The notes: generated by a model not told the origin, from the letters alone. DNA of 64,000 nucleotides from Streptococcus sp. S5 (GCF_034134805.1 NZ_CP139419.1:186001-250000), one strand, 5' to 3'. Shown: positions 8,273-18,788, counted from the first letter of the stretch. Numbers and translations are program-made.

Positions 8273-10027
8273 ATGAAACGTTCAATGTATGCTGGACGTG
8301 TTCGTGAAGAACACATTGGAACTCGTATTACCTTGAAAGGATGGGTTAGCCGTCGTCGTGACTTGGGTGGTTTGATCTTTATCGATCTACGCGACCGCGA
8401 AGGAATCATGCAATTGGTGATCAATCCAGAAACAGTTAGTGCAGAAGTGATGGCTACAGCTGAAAGTATCCGTAGTGAATATGTTGTAGAAGTGACAGGT
8501 CTTGTGGAAGCTCGTGAACAAGCTAATCCCAACTTGCCAACAGGAGCAGTAGAACTCAAGGTAGAAGCTATTACGGTTCTCAATACTGCCAAAACAACAC
8601 CATTTGAAATCAAGGACGGAATTGAAGCCAATGATGATACCCGTCTTCGTTACCGCTACTTAGACCTTCGTCGTCCTGAGATGTTGGAAAATCTCAAACT
8701 CCGTGCAAAAGTAACCCATTCAATCCGCAATTACTTGGATGAATTAGAATTTATTGATGTGGAAACACCCTTTCTTTCTAAGTCAACTCCAGAAGGAGCG
8801 CGTGACTATTTGGTTCCTTCCCGTGTCAATAAGGGTCATTTCTATGCCCTTCCTCAAAGTCCTCAAATTACAAAACAATTGTTGATGAATGCTGGATTTG
8901 ATCGCTATTATCAAATCGTGAAGTGTTTCCGTGATGAGGATTTACGGGGAGACCGTCAACCTGAGTTTACACAGGTCGACTTGGAAACTTCTTTCTTGAG
9001 TGATCAAGAAATCCAGGATATCACAGAAGGCTTAATTGCACGTGTCATGAAAGAAACCAAGGGAATTGAAGTAACACTCCCATTCCCACGGATGAATTAT
9101 GATGATGCTATGGCCTTGTACGGTTCAGATAAACCAGATACACGTTTTGAAATGTTGCTCCAAGACTTGACAGAACTTGTCAAGGGTGTAGACTTCAAAG
9201 TCTTCTCAGAAGCTCCAGCAGTTAAGGCGATTGTTGTCAAAGGTGCAGCGGATCATTACTCTCGTAAAGACATCGATAAATTGACAGAAGTTGCGAAGCA
9301 ATACGGTGCAAAAGGTCTTGCTTGGGTGAAATATGCTGAGGGTACTTTGAACGGTCCTGTTGCGAAGTTCTTGACAGACTTGACAAGTGACTTGACAGCT
9401 GCTTTACAGTTAGAAGACAAAGATCTAGTTCTCTTTGTAGCAGATACTCTTGAAGTAGCCAATGCAACGCTTGGTGCTTTGCGTGTTCGTCTTGCGAAAG
9501 AGCTTGACTTGATTGACAACAATCAATACAACTTCCTTTGGGTAGTGGATTGGCCAATGTTTGAGTGGTCTGAAGAAGAAGGCCGTTATATGTCTGCTCA
9601 CCATCCATTTACACTCCCACAAGCTGAAACAGAGCATGAATTGGAAGGCGATCTTTCAAAAGTTCGAGCGATTGCCTATGATATCGTCTTAAATGGCTAT
9701 GAATTAGGTGGAGGAAGCCTACGGATTAATCATAAAGACTTGCAAGAACGGATGTTTAAGGCACTTGGATTTACAAAAGAAGCTGCCAATGAACAATTTG
9801 GTTTCTTGTTGGAAGCAATGGATTATGGTTTCCCACCACATGGAGGATTGGCGATTGGTTTGGACCGCTTCGTGATGCTTCTTGCAGGTGAAGATAATAT
9901 TCGGGAAGTCATTGCCTTTCCTAAGAATAACAAGGCGACAGATCCAATGACACAAGCTCCTTCTGTCGTTTCTGAAAAGCAATTGGATGAGTTAAATCTT
10001 CAAGTAGAAGTAGCAGAGCAAGAATAG
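8273..10027 (+). CDS. aspS: Aspartyl-tRNA synthetase
   Basis: AspS charges tRNA-Asp with aspartate in the cytoplasm. The 584-residue protein has the bacterial layout: an N-terminal anticodon-binding OB fold (about 1-105), class II motif 2 in [20 protein letters not shown] near 222, the bacterial GAD insertion (about 280-420), and motif 3 in [16 protein letters not shown] near 525. A -10 TAAAAT lies at 8231-8236. There is no T-box-sized leader (97 bases to the previous gene). Confidence 0.97.
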   Translation: MKRSMYAGRVREEHIGTRITLKGWVSRRRDLGGLIFIDLRDREGIMQLVINPETVSAEVMATAESIRSEYVVEVTGLVEAREQANPNLPTGAVELKVEAITVLNTAKTTPFEIKDGIEANDDTRLRYRYLDLRRPEMLENLKLRAKVTHSIRNYLDELEFIDVETPFLSKSTPEGARDYLVPSRVNKGHFYALPQSPQITKQLLMNAGFDRYYQIVKCFRDEDLRGDRQPEFTQVDLETSFLSDQEIQDITEGLIARVMKETKGIEVTLPFPRMNYDDAMALYGSDKPDTRFEMLLQDLTELVKGVDFKVFSEAPAVKAIVVKGAADHYSRKDIDKLTEVAKQYGAKGLAWVKYAEGTLNGPVAKFLTDLTSDLTAALQLEDKDLVLFVADTLEVANATLGALRVRLAKELDLIDNNQYNFLWVVDWPMFEWSEEEGRYMSAHHPFTLPQAETEHELEGDLSKVRAIAYDIVLNGYELGGGSLRINHKDLQERMFKALGFTKEAANEQFGFLLEAMDYGFPPHGGLAIGLDRFVMLLAGEDNIREVIAFPKNNKATDPMTQAPSVVSEKQLDELNLQVEVAEQE

Positions 10028-10140
10028 GACAAGAGAGAAAAGGGAGAGTCTAGGAATCAGTTGCTCTAAGATTTTCCTTTTCTTCTAATCGATGGATTGA
10101 AAATGAAAAAATTCGCTTTCATAAGCTATTTCGCTATCAT

Positions 10141-11043
10141 GTGCGGCGACTAGCTTATAACATTAAATTATTGCGCGTGCTGAAGAGCATCTCCCGTGAG
10201 AAATACGATGAAAAAGTGTCAGCTTCCTTGCTGTATGGTTTTCTATCAGCGATTGCCGTCAACTTCTTCTTTCAACCAGGACATGTATACTCCAGCGGTG
10301 CAACAGGTCTAGCTCAGATTTTGTCTGTTCTGAGCCAACGCTTTATTGGCTTTACGATTCCAGTTTCCTTGACCTTTTATGCCATCAATATCCCTTTGAT
10401 GATTGTGGCTTGGTATCAAATTGGCCATAAATTTACCATCTTTACCTTTATTACGGTTTCGATGAGTTCCCTCTTTATTCAGTTCGTGCCAGTGATTACG
10501 TTGACCAACGATCCGATCATGAATGCCCTATTTGGTGGGGTTGTCATGGGAACAGGGATTGGTTTTGCTCTTCGGAACAACATTTCCAGTGGAGGAACGG
10601 ATATTGTCAGTTTGACGATTCGAAAACGGACAGGAAAGAATGTTGGCAGCATCTCCTTTTTGGTCAATGGGACCATTATGTTGATTGCAGGTTTGACCTT
10701 TGGTTGGAAGTATGCTCTTTACTCTATGATTACCATCTTCGTATCGAGTCGAGTAACGGATGCTGTCTTTACCAAGCAAAAACGGATGCAGGCCATGATT
10801 GTAACGAGTCAGCCGGATGCCATTATTGAAAAGATCCATAAAAAATTGCATCGTGGAGCAACCATTATCCACAATGCAGAAGGAACCTATAACCATCAGG
10901 AAAAAGCGGTTCTGCTGACAGTTATTACGCGTGCAGAGTTTAATGAATTCAAATATATTATGAAAAAAGCTGATCCTCAGGCTTTTATCACCATTTCAGA
11001 AAATGTTCATATCATCGGACGCTTTGTGGAAACAGAAGAATAA
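10141..11043 (+). CDS. YitT-family membrane protein (DUF161/DUF2179)
   Basis: The protein has about five transmembrane segments (residues 27-200) with glycine-rich motifs such as SSGATGLAQI and NNISSGGTDIVS, then a cytoplasmic DUF2179 domain (about 215-295, YIMKKADPQAFITI). This is the YitT-family architecture; transport function is unproven. The start is uncertain: GTG 10141 has no ribosome binding site, and the homologous-looking reading frame continues upstream without a start codon. One extra A in the run at 10106-10111 would join it to ATG 10103 (see findings). Confidence 0.75.
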   Translation: MRRLAYNIKLLRVLKSISREKYDEKVSASLLYGFLSAIAVNFFFQPGHVYSSGATGLAQILSVLSQRFIGFTIPVSLTFYAINIPLMIVAWYQIGHKFTIFTFITVSMSSLFIQFVPVITLTNDPIMNALFGGVVMGTGIGFALRNNISSGGTDIVSLTIRKRTGKNVGSISFLVNGTIMLIAGLTFGWKYALYSMITIFVSSRVTDAVFTKQKRMQAMIVTSQPDAIIEKIHKKLHRGATIIHNAEGTYNHQEKAVLLTVITRAEFNEFKYIMKKADPQAFITISENVHIIGRFVETEE

Positions 11044-11048
11044 AAATA

Positions 11049-11227
11049 AGAGAGTGGGACAGAAATCGGTAATTCGTTCGAATTCGATTTCGTCGTTCCA
11101 CCTCCGCACAGTTGAGTAGGGCTGTAAAAGCTGATGAAATCAGCGTAGTAGAGCCCACTCAACCACTGCGTCTTGCTTGATAATCCAAAAATAATTGAGA
11201 GGCTAGGACTTTTGTCCCAGCCTCTTA
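11049..11227. repeat. Structured intergenic repeat, copy 1
   Basis: This is the first of three near-identical copies of a roughly 180-bp element (also 27846-28024 and 46298-46477). It holds three hairpins. The first brings GTGGGAC and GAAATCG opposite CGATTTC and GTTCCAC. The second is GTTGAGTaGGGCT/AGCCCaCTCAAC around an inner GCTGAT/ATCAGC. The last is GAGGCTAGGAC/GTCCCAGCCTC. This copy differs from the others at a few positions, including a C-to-T that turns a G-C pair into G-U. It separates the convergent yitT and pulA genes and overlaps the pulA stop codon. Confidence 0.9.
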
Positions 11228-13300
11228 TTTTGCTGATTTCGTTTCGTGGAGAAGGAGCCAACTATGGGCGGAAATAGAAAGTTCCTTTCCTTTAGGAATA
11301 GGTGTTTGGAGATTTGCATGAGGATAGGCAAATAGCAGTTGACTATCGCTCGGATGTTGATAGGTCATGTCCTGATCACCGATATTAACGAGAATCGTTA
11401 TTTTTTCACGATTTTTTTCAATCGTGTAGATCAAATGATAATCAGACAACCATTTGACGTCACAGTAATCTCGAATCTCTTGTCCTTTTTTCAAACGAAG
11501 GAGAGGTTGCGATTTCCGGTAAGCAATCAATTCTTTAAGAAAAGCAAGTTCTTCTTGGCATTTTGAAAGGGATGTCCAGTCCAATTGGTTGAGACTATCT
11601 GGCAAGTTATAGGTGTTTTCTTCGAGCCCTTTTGTGCGGTAACGTTCTTGACCAGCATGGATAAAAGGTACACCTTGGGATAATAATACCAAATGAAGAG
11701 CGAGGCGTGAGAGAGCTTTTCGCTCCTCTAGACGAATCTCTTCTTTTTCAAGTTGGAAATAATCAAAAACAGTTGCATTATCGTGGCATTCGACGTACTG
11801 AATGGCTTGTTGAGGTTGGGTGAAATGAGCAGGCCCTAGCTTCCCGACATTCGCCGTTAGAATGTTCGCAAAATCATTCGCAGAATGTTGACTCTCACAA
11901 CGGTGACCGGCTAAGAGTGTTCTCTTGACCGTATCCCGGAAATTATCACTGAAAAAGCCAAAATCTGGTAATCGTTTTGAGTTGTACTGGTGAGCGAGCT
12001 GGTCTTCAGAGAGGCCGGTATCCATCTTCCACCCTTCCCCATAGAGATAGACGTTAGGATAGATTTCACGGAGCTCCTCTGCAATCTCTGTCATGGTTGG
12101 AATGTCTAGGATTCCCATCAAATCAAAGCGAAAACCATCAAAGCCGTAGAGGGAAACCCATTGTTTGAGAGATTGCTTGATATAGTGTTTCACCATGGAA
12201 CGTTCACTTGCCACGTCATTTCCACAGAAGGTTCCATTGGTCCGCTCTCCCTCTGCATTATAACGGTAGAAATAACCAGGAACGATCTGTTCAAAAGCGT
12301 ACTCATCTGCCTGGTAGACGTGATTGTAGACTACATCCATGATGACACTCAGATTAGCCCGGTGATAGGTGTCAATAGTGTCTTGGAGCTCCAGGATTCG
12401 CGCATAAGGATCGTTAGGATCACTCGCATAGCTTCCTTCTGGAACATTGTATTGGACAGGATCATAACCCCAGTTGTAGGCTTTCCATTGATCCTCTTCA
12501 TCGACACTACCGAAATCATAGACAGGAAGTAACTGTACATGGGTAATGCCCAGTTTTTGAAGGTAATCAAATCCAAGGACCTGGCCATTGAGTTGGGGCG
12601 ACTCTGTCAAGCCTTTAAACTTACCAGGGTGTTTAAAGCCAGCCTCTTTTTGGGCAGAGAAGTCCCGAACGCTCATCTCGTAGATGATTGCTTCTGTCGG
12701 ATCTAATTGACGAGTGGCACGACTGATAGGACGTGTGATTTTCTTGCGGTCGACGACTAAGCTATCTCCAGAGTTTGCTAAAGAGGATAGAGCATAGGGA
12801 TCGTGGATCCGACGTTCTAGGCCATTGACACGGAACTCATAGTGGTAGGCAGCTCCTTCCCAATCCCCTTTGAGCACGAGTTCCCAGACACCGTTTTCTG
12901 TACGATTCATCGGATAGACCTGATCTTCGATATGGAGGGTCACATCTTGCGAAATCGGTGCCCAGAATTTAAATTGTGTCTGACTTGGTGTGTAGAAACT
13001 TCCTAGATCCTCTCCACTATAGGTGAAGGTTTGATCAAAAATGGGTTTGCGAACAATTTGACGATAGTGGAGAATAGAAGAATTTCCAGCAGCATCGTAG
13101 ATGGTGTACTCTTCTCCCAGTTCAAGCGGAACAGGGCTTAAGAAATAGTCTCCTGTATCAGTCGCTCCACTTGACGTTTTGACAGGGATTAAGGCAAGAC
13201 GACCGTGGTTTGTTTCCAAATAAAAAGGAAGGATATGCTCCTCTCCTTTTTGGATACGAATCAGGTCTTGGTCATCTAAATAAGCAGTAAATGTAGACAT
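11225..13300 (-). CDS. pulA: Type I pullulanase (alpha-1,6 debranching enzyme)
   Basis: PulA hydrolyses alpha-1,6 branches of maltodextrin or glycogen. The 691-residue protein has an N-terminal CBM48-like region (about 100-190) and a GH13 catalytic domain with the type I pullulanase signature YNWGYDP near 277. Further motifs are DVVYNHV near 326, the nucleophile region FDGFRFDLMGILD near 393, YLYGEGW near 425 and VECHDN near 498. It lacks a signal peptide and LPxTG anchor, so it is the intracellular type. It lies 8 bases after malR and is the last gene of the mal cluster, acting on imported branched dextrins before MalQ and GlgP. Confidence 0.93.
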   Translation of the reverse strand: MSTFTAYLDDQDLIRIQKGEEHILPFYLETNHGRLALIPVKTSSGATDTGDYFLSPVPLELGEEYTIYDAAGNSSILHYRQIVRKPIFDQTFTYSGEDLGSFYTPSQTQFKFWAPISQDVTLHIEDQVYPMNRTENGVWELVLKGDWEGAAYHYEFRVNGLERRIHDPYALSSLANSGDSLVVDRKKITRPISRATRQLDPTEAIIYEMSVRDFSAQKEAGFKHPGKFKGLTESPQLNGQVLGFDYLQKLGITHVQLLPVYDFGSVDEEDQWKAYNWGYDPVQYNVPEGSYASDPNDPYARILELQDTIDTYHRANLSVIMDVVYNHVYQADEYAFEQIVPGYFYRYNAEGERTNGTFCGNDVASERSMVKHYIKQSLKQWVSLYGFDGFRFDLMGILDIPTMTEIAEELREIYPNVYLYGEGWKMDTGLSEDQLAHQYNSKRLPDFGFFSDNFRDTVKRTLLAGHRCESQHSANDFANILTANVGKLGPAHFTQPQQAIQYVECHDNATVFDYFQLEKEEIRLEERKALSRLALHLVLLSQGVPFIHAGQERYRTKGLEENTYNLPDSLNQLDWTSLSKCQEELAFLKELIAYRKSQPLLRLKKGQEIRDYCDVKWLSDYHLIYTIEKNREKITILVNIGDQDMTYQHPSDSQLLFAYPHANLQTPIPKGKELSISAHSWLLLHETKSAK

Positions 13301-13308
13301 AAAGACTC

Positions 13309-14292
13309 CTAGAGTTTCGTAATGGTATGGTCAATCAATTGACGGTAGCAAACGGTTTTTCCTTCTTTGTGATCCTTGATAATTTGTAGAATTGTCCGAA
13401 CAGACTCACGTCCGAGTTCCACTGCATTGATGTCAATATAGGCTTCAATATCGAGTCGTGGCTTAATCGAATCAAAGGAAATAATCGGGATTGTCAGCTG
13501 GTGTTCTAATAGGTATTGGCGCACCCCTTCAGCAACGAGAATATCGGTTGTCATGATAGCATCTAGTTCTGTTAGAGGAAGACTCTCCATCAATTGATAA
13601 GAATTGTCTTCTAACATAAAACCAAATGAAAAATGAACCAGTTTTTCATCGAGAGGAATCCCTGCTTTTTGGAGAGCTTCTTTATAACCTTCATAGCGGT
13701 CTTGAGACACAGACAGCTCTTTGTTTCCTCCAATAAAAGCAATTTTCCGGTAGTTTTGTTGAATGAAATATTCTGTCGCATCAAATGCAGCCTTGATATT
13801 ATCATTATCCACTAGCGAAACAAAAGGAGAAGCTGCCTTTCCGAGGATGAGGAAGGGGAACTTGTCTTTGATCGCAAAGTCAACGAGGGGATCATTCGGG
13901 CTAGAATATAGGAAAATCAAACCATCTACACGGTTTCCGTAGATGAGTTGCTTGAGGTTGTCGAGCCGCCGTTCTTCATTTTGCCCCGTACAGATTTGGA
14001 TAGCATAATCATTGTCTGAGGCGATCTGGGTGATCCCTCTTAAAACAGTTGGGAAGAAAGGATTCTGGTAGAAGACGTCACTATCGATTGGAAGAACTAA
14101 AGCAATGACTTGACTAGATTGGCTGACAAGACTGCGAGCATTAAGGTTGGGATGGTAATCCAACTCGACCATGGCCTCACGGACTCGTTTTTTTGTTTCA
14201 TCACTAATCGTGGATTTATTTTGGATGACGCGCGTGACAGTTGAAGGCGCGACGCCAGCGAGTTTTGCCACATCTTTGATGGTAACACGCAT
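13309..14292 (-). CDS. malR: Maltose operon repressor MalR (LacI family)
   Basis: The 327-residue LacI/GalR-type regulator starts VTIKDVAKLAGVAPSTVTRV, a helix-turn-helix with the typical hinge, followed by a periplasmic-binding-protein-like effector domain (about 60-325). In streptococci MalR represses the maltodextrin genes and is released by maltosaccharides. Three operator-like palindromes with an ACGTTT core are found in the malX-malQ control region of this window. The gene is 11 bases after malA and is followed by pulA in the same direction. Confidence 0.93.
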   Translation of the reverse strand: MRVTIKDVAKLAGVAPSTVTRVIQNKSTISDETKKRVREAMVELDYHPNLNARSLVSQSSQVIALVLPIDSDVFYQNPFFPTVLRGITQIASDNDYAIQICTGQNEERRLDNLKQLIYGNRVDGLIFLYSSPNDPLVDFAIKDKFPFLILGKAASPFVSLVDNDNIKAAFDATEYFIQQNYRKIAFIGGNKELSVSQDRYEGYKEALQKAGIPLDEKLVHFSFGFMLEDNSYQLMESLPLTELDAIMTTDILVAEGVRQYLLEHQLTIPIISFDSIKPRLDIEAYIDINAVELGRESVRTILQIIKDHKEGKTVCYRQLIDHTITKL

Positions 14293-14303
14293 GAGAAAAC
14301 CTC

Positions 14304-15116
14304 CTAGCGGTGATAGTCTGGATCACGGAAGTGGGTCTTATAAAATACCATAGCAAGATAGAGTACAAATAAGACATTTTGGATCATGATCGTCGTAGTA
14401 AATACTTGATGGAATAGTAAACTGATGAGGACACTTAGTAAAATAGGGAGTCCCAAGCAATTCAGAATACAATTGAAACATTCCTTGAAAGTTTGTAGTG
14501 AAAAGAGTCGAGATTTTCGCGTCAAGTAGAGGAAGAAAGATGCCCCTACAATGAGAATCAAATAATTGACTGTCGATAAGAAGCCAGAGAAAATCACGAG
14601 AAAGAGACTGACAGGGAGTCGATTTTCACGGAACCAATCGCTAGAGATAGCTTGAGTGAAGCTTTTTTTATCCCGAAGGCTCTCTTGATTGATAGCCTGG
14701 TATGAGACCGTAGCGAGTTCTTTATTTTCTTTTGAGATGATCAACTGTTTTCGATCAAAATGGAGGGTTAACTCCTTGCCCTCACTCGCCTTTGCTTCTT
14801 GGCCCAAGACAACCTGTCCTTTTGAAGTCTTGTGTACAGGGTTGTTTCCTGTATAGGTGAGCTCTTGGTCTTTGATCACAACGTGTTCTTGGATATCTTT
14901 CATGACGTCATTTGATAAAGGATCAAACACATCGCTGACAAAGGTTGTTAAGGGATAGGTTTTGAGTTGAGCATTTTGAAGAGCCACTGGTAATAGTGTG
15001 ACAGAAATCAGAAAGAAAGAAGTAAAAATCATTTGGAACCAACTCAGCTTTTTGCGGTTTGCAAAAGAAGAGCGGAAATTGAAGATACTTGCGAAATAAT
15101 TAAAAGGGTAGGGCAT
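14304..15116 (-). CDS. malA: MalA, DUF1189 membrane protein of the maltodextrin locus
   Basis: The 270-residue protein has a cytoplasmic N-terminus rich in Phe and Ser, a first membrane segment (about 28-46), an extracellular soluble region (about 50-160), and three to four C-terminal membrane segments. This is the layout of DUF1189/MalA proteins, which sit between malD and malR in streptococcal mal loci. Its role is not established. It is separated from malD by 143 bases that hold a stem-loop, so it may be transcribed less than the transporter genes. Confidence 0.85.
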   Translation of the reverse strand: MPYPFNYFASIFNFRSSFANRKKLSWFQMIFTSFFLISVTLLPVALQNAQLKTYPLTTFVSDVFDPLSNDVMKDIQEHVVIKDQELTYTGNNPVHKTSKGQVVLGQEAKASEGKELTLHFDRKQLIISKENKELATVSYQAINQESLRDKKSFTQAISSDWFRENRLPVSLFLVIFSGFLSTVNYLILIVGASFFLYLTRKSRLFSLQTFKECFNCILNCLGLPILLSVLISLLFHQVFTTTIMIQNVLFVLYLAMVFYKTHFRDPDYHR

Positions 15117-15190
15117 GAGATGACCTTTCTAAACATAAGAGAATCAGAGATGCAAAGAGGAATCTCTTTGATTGATTTTATTCTTAACGA

Positions 15191-15220
15191 AGGGTAGTAA
15201 AGAATCCACCATACTACCCT
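15191..15220 (-). terminator. Stem-loop between malD and malA
   Basis: A perfect 9-bp inverted repeat, AGGGTAGTA/TACTACCCT, with a 12-base loop lies after the malD stop on the minus strand. There is no strong T run in that direction. It may be a partial terminator or protect the malXCD mRNA end. Confidence 0.55.
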
Positions 15221-15259
15221 TAACTTAAAAATAAAATGTGTTTGAAATAAGGTTCTATT

Positions 15260-16102
15260 TTATCCTTTATCCCCACCAGCTGTCAAGCCTGAAACAAAGT
15301 TCTTTTGTAGGAAGAAGAATAGAATACAGATTGGAACCGCGATCAAAATGGCACCGGCTGCAAAGAAGGCGATCTTTTGATCTTTTTGGTCACTGATAAA
15401 GGTTTGAAGACCAACGGCTACCGTATAGTTTACTTCATCACGAAGCAAGAATTTAGACAAGATATAGTCTCCGAAAGGTCCCATGAAAGCCCAGAGTGCT
15501 TGAACGGCGATCATTGGGCGAACAAGTGGAAGGACAATTTGCCAGAAGCGGCGGAAGTGTCCTGCACCATCCAATTTAGCAGACTCATCAAGTGAGATTG
15601 GAACGGTATCGAAGTAACCCTTCATCAACCAAGCATTCATTGGAATACCACCACCAACATAAAGGAAGATCAAGAACCAAGGTTGGTTCAAGGCATTCAG
15701 CATCAAAGCCATAACGAAGAAGGCTGTGAGGGCTGCCATAGTTGGGACCATTTGGATGATCAAGAAGAAGACCAAACTTTGCTTACGCGCTAAGAAGTTG
15801 TAACGACTATAGGCATAACCTGCGAAGGTAACGATGCTGGTTTGTACCACCATCGTAATAATCGCGATGATCAAGGTATTCATATACCAAGTGCCATAAG
15901 GAGTTTCAGAGAAGAGTTTTGAGAAGTTATCAAAACTAAGATTGCCACTAAAATCAAGTGTAAAGGCACTGACGTTCCCTGACTTAAAGGCCGATAAGAT
16001 CGTAATCAACAGCGGGTAGATAATGATGATTGAAAGAACCACCATGTACAGGTAAGTCAAGAAATGATTGAGGCGGCGTTTAAATTGAACTGAATTTTTC
16101 AT
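15260..16102 (-). CDS. malD: Maltodextrin ABC transporter permease MalD
   Basis: I start at ATG 16102..16100 ([11 protein letters not shown]), which follows the malC stop by one base and has GGAGG within the malC end. The upstream extension overlapping malC has no such signal. The 280-residue inner-membrane protein has six transmembrane segments. The EAA loop that contacts the ATPase is visible in [20 protein letters not shown] near 185. With MalC it forms the channel for maltodextrins delivered by MalX. No ATPase gene is present here; streptococci commonly use the shared ATPase MsmK. Confidence 0.94.
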   Translation of the reverse strand: MKNSVQFKRRLNHFLTYLYMVVLSIIIIYPLLITILSAFKSGNVSAFTLDFSGNLSFDNFSKLFSETPYGTWYMNTLIIAIITMVVQTSIVTFAGYAYSRYNFLARKQSLVFFLIIQMVPTMAALTAFFVMALMLNALNQPWFLIFLYVGGGIPMNAWLMKGYFDTVPISLDESAKLDGAGHFRRFWQIVLPLVRPMIAVQALWAFMGPFGDYILSKFLLRDEVNYTVAVGLQTFISDQKDQKIAFFAAGAILIAVPICILFFFLQKNFVSGLTAGGDKG

Positions 16103-16103
16103 T

Positions 16104-17399
16104 TTATACATCCTCCATATCAAATGCATGTAGTTTCTTGAAGGCAATCATTGAGATTGAGATCACGATCACAGAGATAATCAAGGTTACCGCTGCGGCC
16201 ATTGAATATTGAGGAGAGGTATTAGTTGTCAACTTATAGATCCAAGAAATCAAGATATCTGTAGATCCAGCATTTCCTCCGACAGAACCAGGTCCCCCAT
16301 CGTTAAACAAGTAAATGATGGAGAAGTTGTTGAAGTTGAAGGTGTATTGACTAATCAAGGTTGGTGCTGCAACCGCAAGGATCATTGGGAAAGTAATGTT
16401 GCGGAATTTTTGCCAACCGTTGGCACCGTCAATATAAGCAGCTTCGTAAAGATCGTTTGGAATCGATTGAAGAATCCCCAAAGTCAAGACATAGATATAA
16501 GGGAAACCGAGCCAACCTTGCATCATAATCAAAGCGATTTTTGTCCAGGTAGGATCGGTCTTCCAAGGAACCAAGACACCATCTAAGAATGGGAAGATCT
16601 TAGCAAACAATGGGATAACTTGGGCGTTGATGGCGCCGACACTATCGTTAAACATATTTGAGAATGTAAGGATAGTGATGAAGGCTGGAACAGCCCAAGG
16701 AAGCAGAAAGATAACCCCAAAGATTCGTTTTCCTTTTACGAATGGTTGGTTTGCCACAATGGCTGTCAAAATACCGAGCACGATTTGAAGAGTTGATGCT
16801 GCGAGAGCCCAAATCAAGGTCCAACCAAGAACAGATGTAAAGGCTGAACGGAAGGTACTCAAGGTCCACATGTTAGTGAAGTTTTGGAACCCGATCCAAT
16901 CCAACAAGGTTGTTGGTGCGGTATGTTTGAAGTCATAGTTGGTAAAAGCGATCATCAAAGTAACCAAAACTGGGAAGATAATCGCAAAGGTCATAGCGAT
17001 ATAAGAAGGGATAATCAAAAGATAAGGGAATCCATTTTCATAAATCGCGTGAACCATATCTTTAAAGGTTTTTGGAACGGCAATCCCGTTGTTGATGCGT
17101 TTAGCAACTGTTCCAGCATCCTTAATATTTAAGGCATAAAATAGGAAGTAAACAACAGTGATGATCAAGTGGAAGGCCCCACGAATCAAGATAAAGAGGG
17201 AATTATCTTGTCCACGAACGGTTCCAAGTGTGACTAACTTCGATAATTCTCCAGCTCCAATTCCAATGAAGTAAACGAGAAAGAGAGCAGTCACTGCAAG
17301 AAAAATATAGCCTTTAGCTTTTTGTTTGTTATAAATTTGCCCAAGACCCGGGATCAAAGAGAGCCACATAGCCTTTTTAGGGTTTTGTTCTGTAGTCAT
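16104..17399 (-). CDS. malC: Maltodextrin ABC transporter permease MalC
   Basis: The 431-residue membrane protein is a MalF-type permease, with an N-terminal extension containing two to three extra membrane segments (residues about 10-95) and then six core segments. The EAA motif is [20 protein letters not shown] near 320. It pairs with MalD and precedes it by one base. Upstream, 132 bases separate it from malX, including a strong stem-loop that probably lets malX be expressed at a higher level than the permeases. Confidence 0.94.
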   Translation of the reverse strand: MTTEQNPKKAMWLSLIPGLGQIYNKQKAKGYIFLAVTALFLVYFIGIGAGELSKLVTLGTVRGQDNSLFILIRGAFHLIITVVYFLFYALNIKDAGTVAKRINNGIAVPKTFKDMVHAIYENGFPYLLIIPSYIAMTFAIIFPVLVTLMIAFTNYDFKHTAPTTLLDWIGFQNFTNMWTLSTFRSAFTSVLGWTLIWALAASTLQIVLGILTAIVANQPFVKGKRIFGVIFLLPWAVPAFITILTFSNMFNDSVGAINAQVIPLFAKIFPFLDGVLVPWKTDPTWTKIALIMMQGWLGFPYIYVLTLGILQSIPNDLYEAAYIDGANGWQKFRNITFPMILAVAAPTLISQYTFNFNNFSIIYLFNDGGPGSVGGNAGSTDILISWIYKLTTNTSPQYSMAAAVTLIISVIVISISMIAFKKLHAFDMEDV

Positions 17400-17481
17400 T
17401 CAAATCTCCTTATAATGTCCTTGCCAGAGAGCAAGAAGACAAGTTTGACAGTTATCAAGTAGAAGGTTGATAATGGAACAT

Positions 17482-17511
17482 AAGAGGTTGGGACCTTGTC
17501 GCCAACCTCTT
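17482..17511 (-). terminator. malX-malC intercistronic stem-loop
   Basis: A perfect 10-bp stem, AAGAGGTTGG/CCAACCTCTT, with a 10-base loop lies after malX. On the minus strand it is followed by ATGTTCC rather than a T run. It is therefore more likely an mRNA-stabilising or attenuating structure than a full terminator. Confidence 0.7.
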
Positions 17512-17531
17512 ACTCAAACCTAAAAACTGTC

Positions 17532-18788
17532 TTATTTGCTACCGAATTTTTGTTCGATGGTTTCTTTAATCAATTTCACTGCATCGTCAGCAGCAGCTTT
17601 TGCAGATTTTTTACCACTTACAGCATCGAAAAGCATAGTAGCAGCTGGATCCCAAACAGCACTCATTTCAGAGATGTTTGGCATTGGTTGAGCGTTCTTG
17701 AACTGTTCAACAACGGCAGTTGTCAATTCATCGTTTTTACCAACCGCATATTTACGAGCTTCGGTGTTGGCAGGAACTTCATTTGTCTTGTCAAACAAAG
17801 CTTTTTGTTGGTCAGTGCTTGTCAAGAAGTCAATGAATTTTTGAGCGCCATCAAGGTTTTTCGCACCTGCAGGGATAACCCAAGCTTTACCACCACCAAA
17901 GGCAGAATATTGTTTTCCGTTTGGAAGAGTTGGAATAGTTGCGACACCATAGTTTACTTTAGCTTCTTTCAATGAAGCAGCTTTCCAAGGACCATCGATG
18001 ATAGCAGCTGTTTTACCTTCTTGGAATTGTGTTTGGATGAAGTTAGCAGCACCTTTAGTATCTTGCAAACCTTTTGGCCATTTAGCATACCAAGTTTTCG
18101 CATATTCGATACCGTCGATAGAACCTTGGTTGTTCAATCCAATATCTTTAGGATCTGTACCATCTTTACCAAATACATAACCACCATTACCTGAAAGCAA
18201 ACCGTAAGCATAGTAGAAGTTTGTCCAGTCAGCTAAGAAGGCAGTTGTTTTACCAGGTTCGCTAGCAAAGTCGTATTTGCTATCTTTTGCAAGATTGTCA
18301 AGGTCACCAAATGTTTTTGGAGCTTCGCTTACAAGATCTTTATTATAGTAGAGAACCAAAGTTTCGATGACAGCAGGTGCACCGTAAACCTTACCACCGT
18401 TTGTGACAAGAGCTTCAGTTGTTTTGTCTGTGTGGCTATCTTTGTTCAATGTCACTTCAGCCAATTGACCATCGTTACCAAGACCACCTACACGGTCGTA
18501 TGGTGCCATCATAACGTCTGGAGCTTTTTTAGATTGGTTATCAAGAGAAAGGTTATCCAATCCACCAAGGGCATCACCAGTTTTGATTTTAACTTTTACG
18601 CCATTTTCTTTTTCAAAAGCTTTTGCAGCTTCTTCAACATAAGATTTGTAGCCTTTGTCTACATAGACGTTGATTTCTTTACTTGCCTCAGAAGAACCTG
18701 AAGAGCTATTGCTACAAGCAGCAAGTAAGAAGCCGGCAAAACCAACTGTACCAAGTACAGCAGCACTACGTAAAATTGTACGTTTCAT
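17532..18788 (-). CDS. malX: Maltodextrin-binding lipoprotein MalX
   Basis: MalX is the extracellular solute-binding lipoprotein of the maltodextrin ABC importer. The 418-residue precursor begins MKRTILRSAAVLGTVGFAGF with lipobox LLAAC, so lipidation is at C25. A serine-rich linker and a family 1 solute-binding domain follow (VMMAPYDRVGGLGNDGQLAE near 85-105, YGAPAVIETLVLYYNKDLV near 137). It is the first gene of the malXCDAR-pulA cluster and has a well-formed promoter at 18866-18894. Confidence 0.95.
   Translation of the reverse strand: MKRTILRSAAVLGTVGFAGFLLAACSNSSSGSSEASKEINVYVDKGYKSYVEEAAKAFEKENGVKVKIKTGDALGGLDNLSLDNQSKKAPDVMMAPYDRVGGLGNDGQLAEVTLNKDSHTDKTTEALVTNGGKVYGAPAVIETLVLYYNKDLVSEAPKTFGDLDNLAKDSKYDFASEPGKTTAFLADWTNFYYAYGLLSGNGGYVFGKDGTDPKDIGLNNQGSIDGIEYAKTWYAKWPKGLQDTKGAANFIQTQFQEGKTAAIIDGPWKAASLKEAKVNYGVATIPTLPNGKQYSAFGGGKAWVIPAGAKNLDGAQKFIDFLTSTDQQKALFDKTNEVPANTEARKYAVGKNDELTTAVVEQFKNAQPMPNISEMSAVWDPAATMLFDAVSGKKSAKAAADDAVKLIKETIEQKFGSK

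Noticed and set aside
8263..8631. Minus-strand ORF opposite the start of aspS
   Set aside because: It is entirely antisense to a clearly real gene, has low-complexity Ser/Arg/Thr composition and no ribosome binding site.
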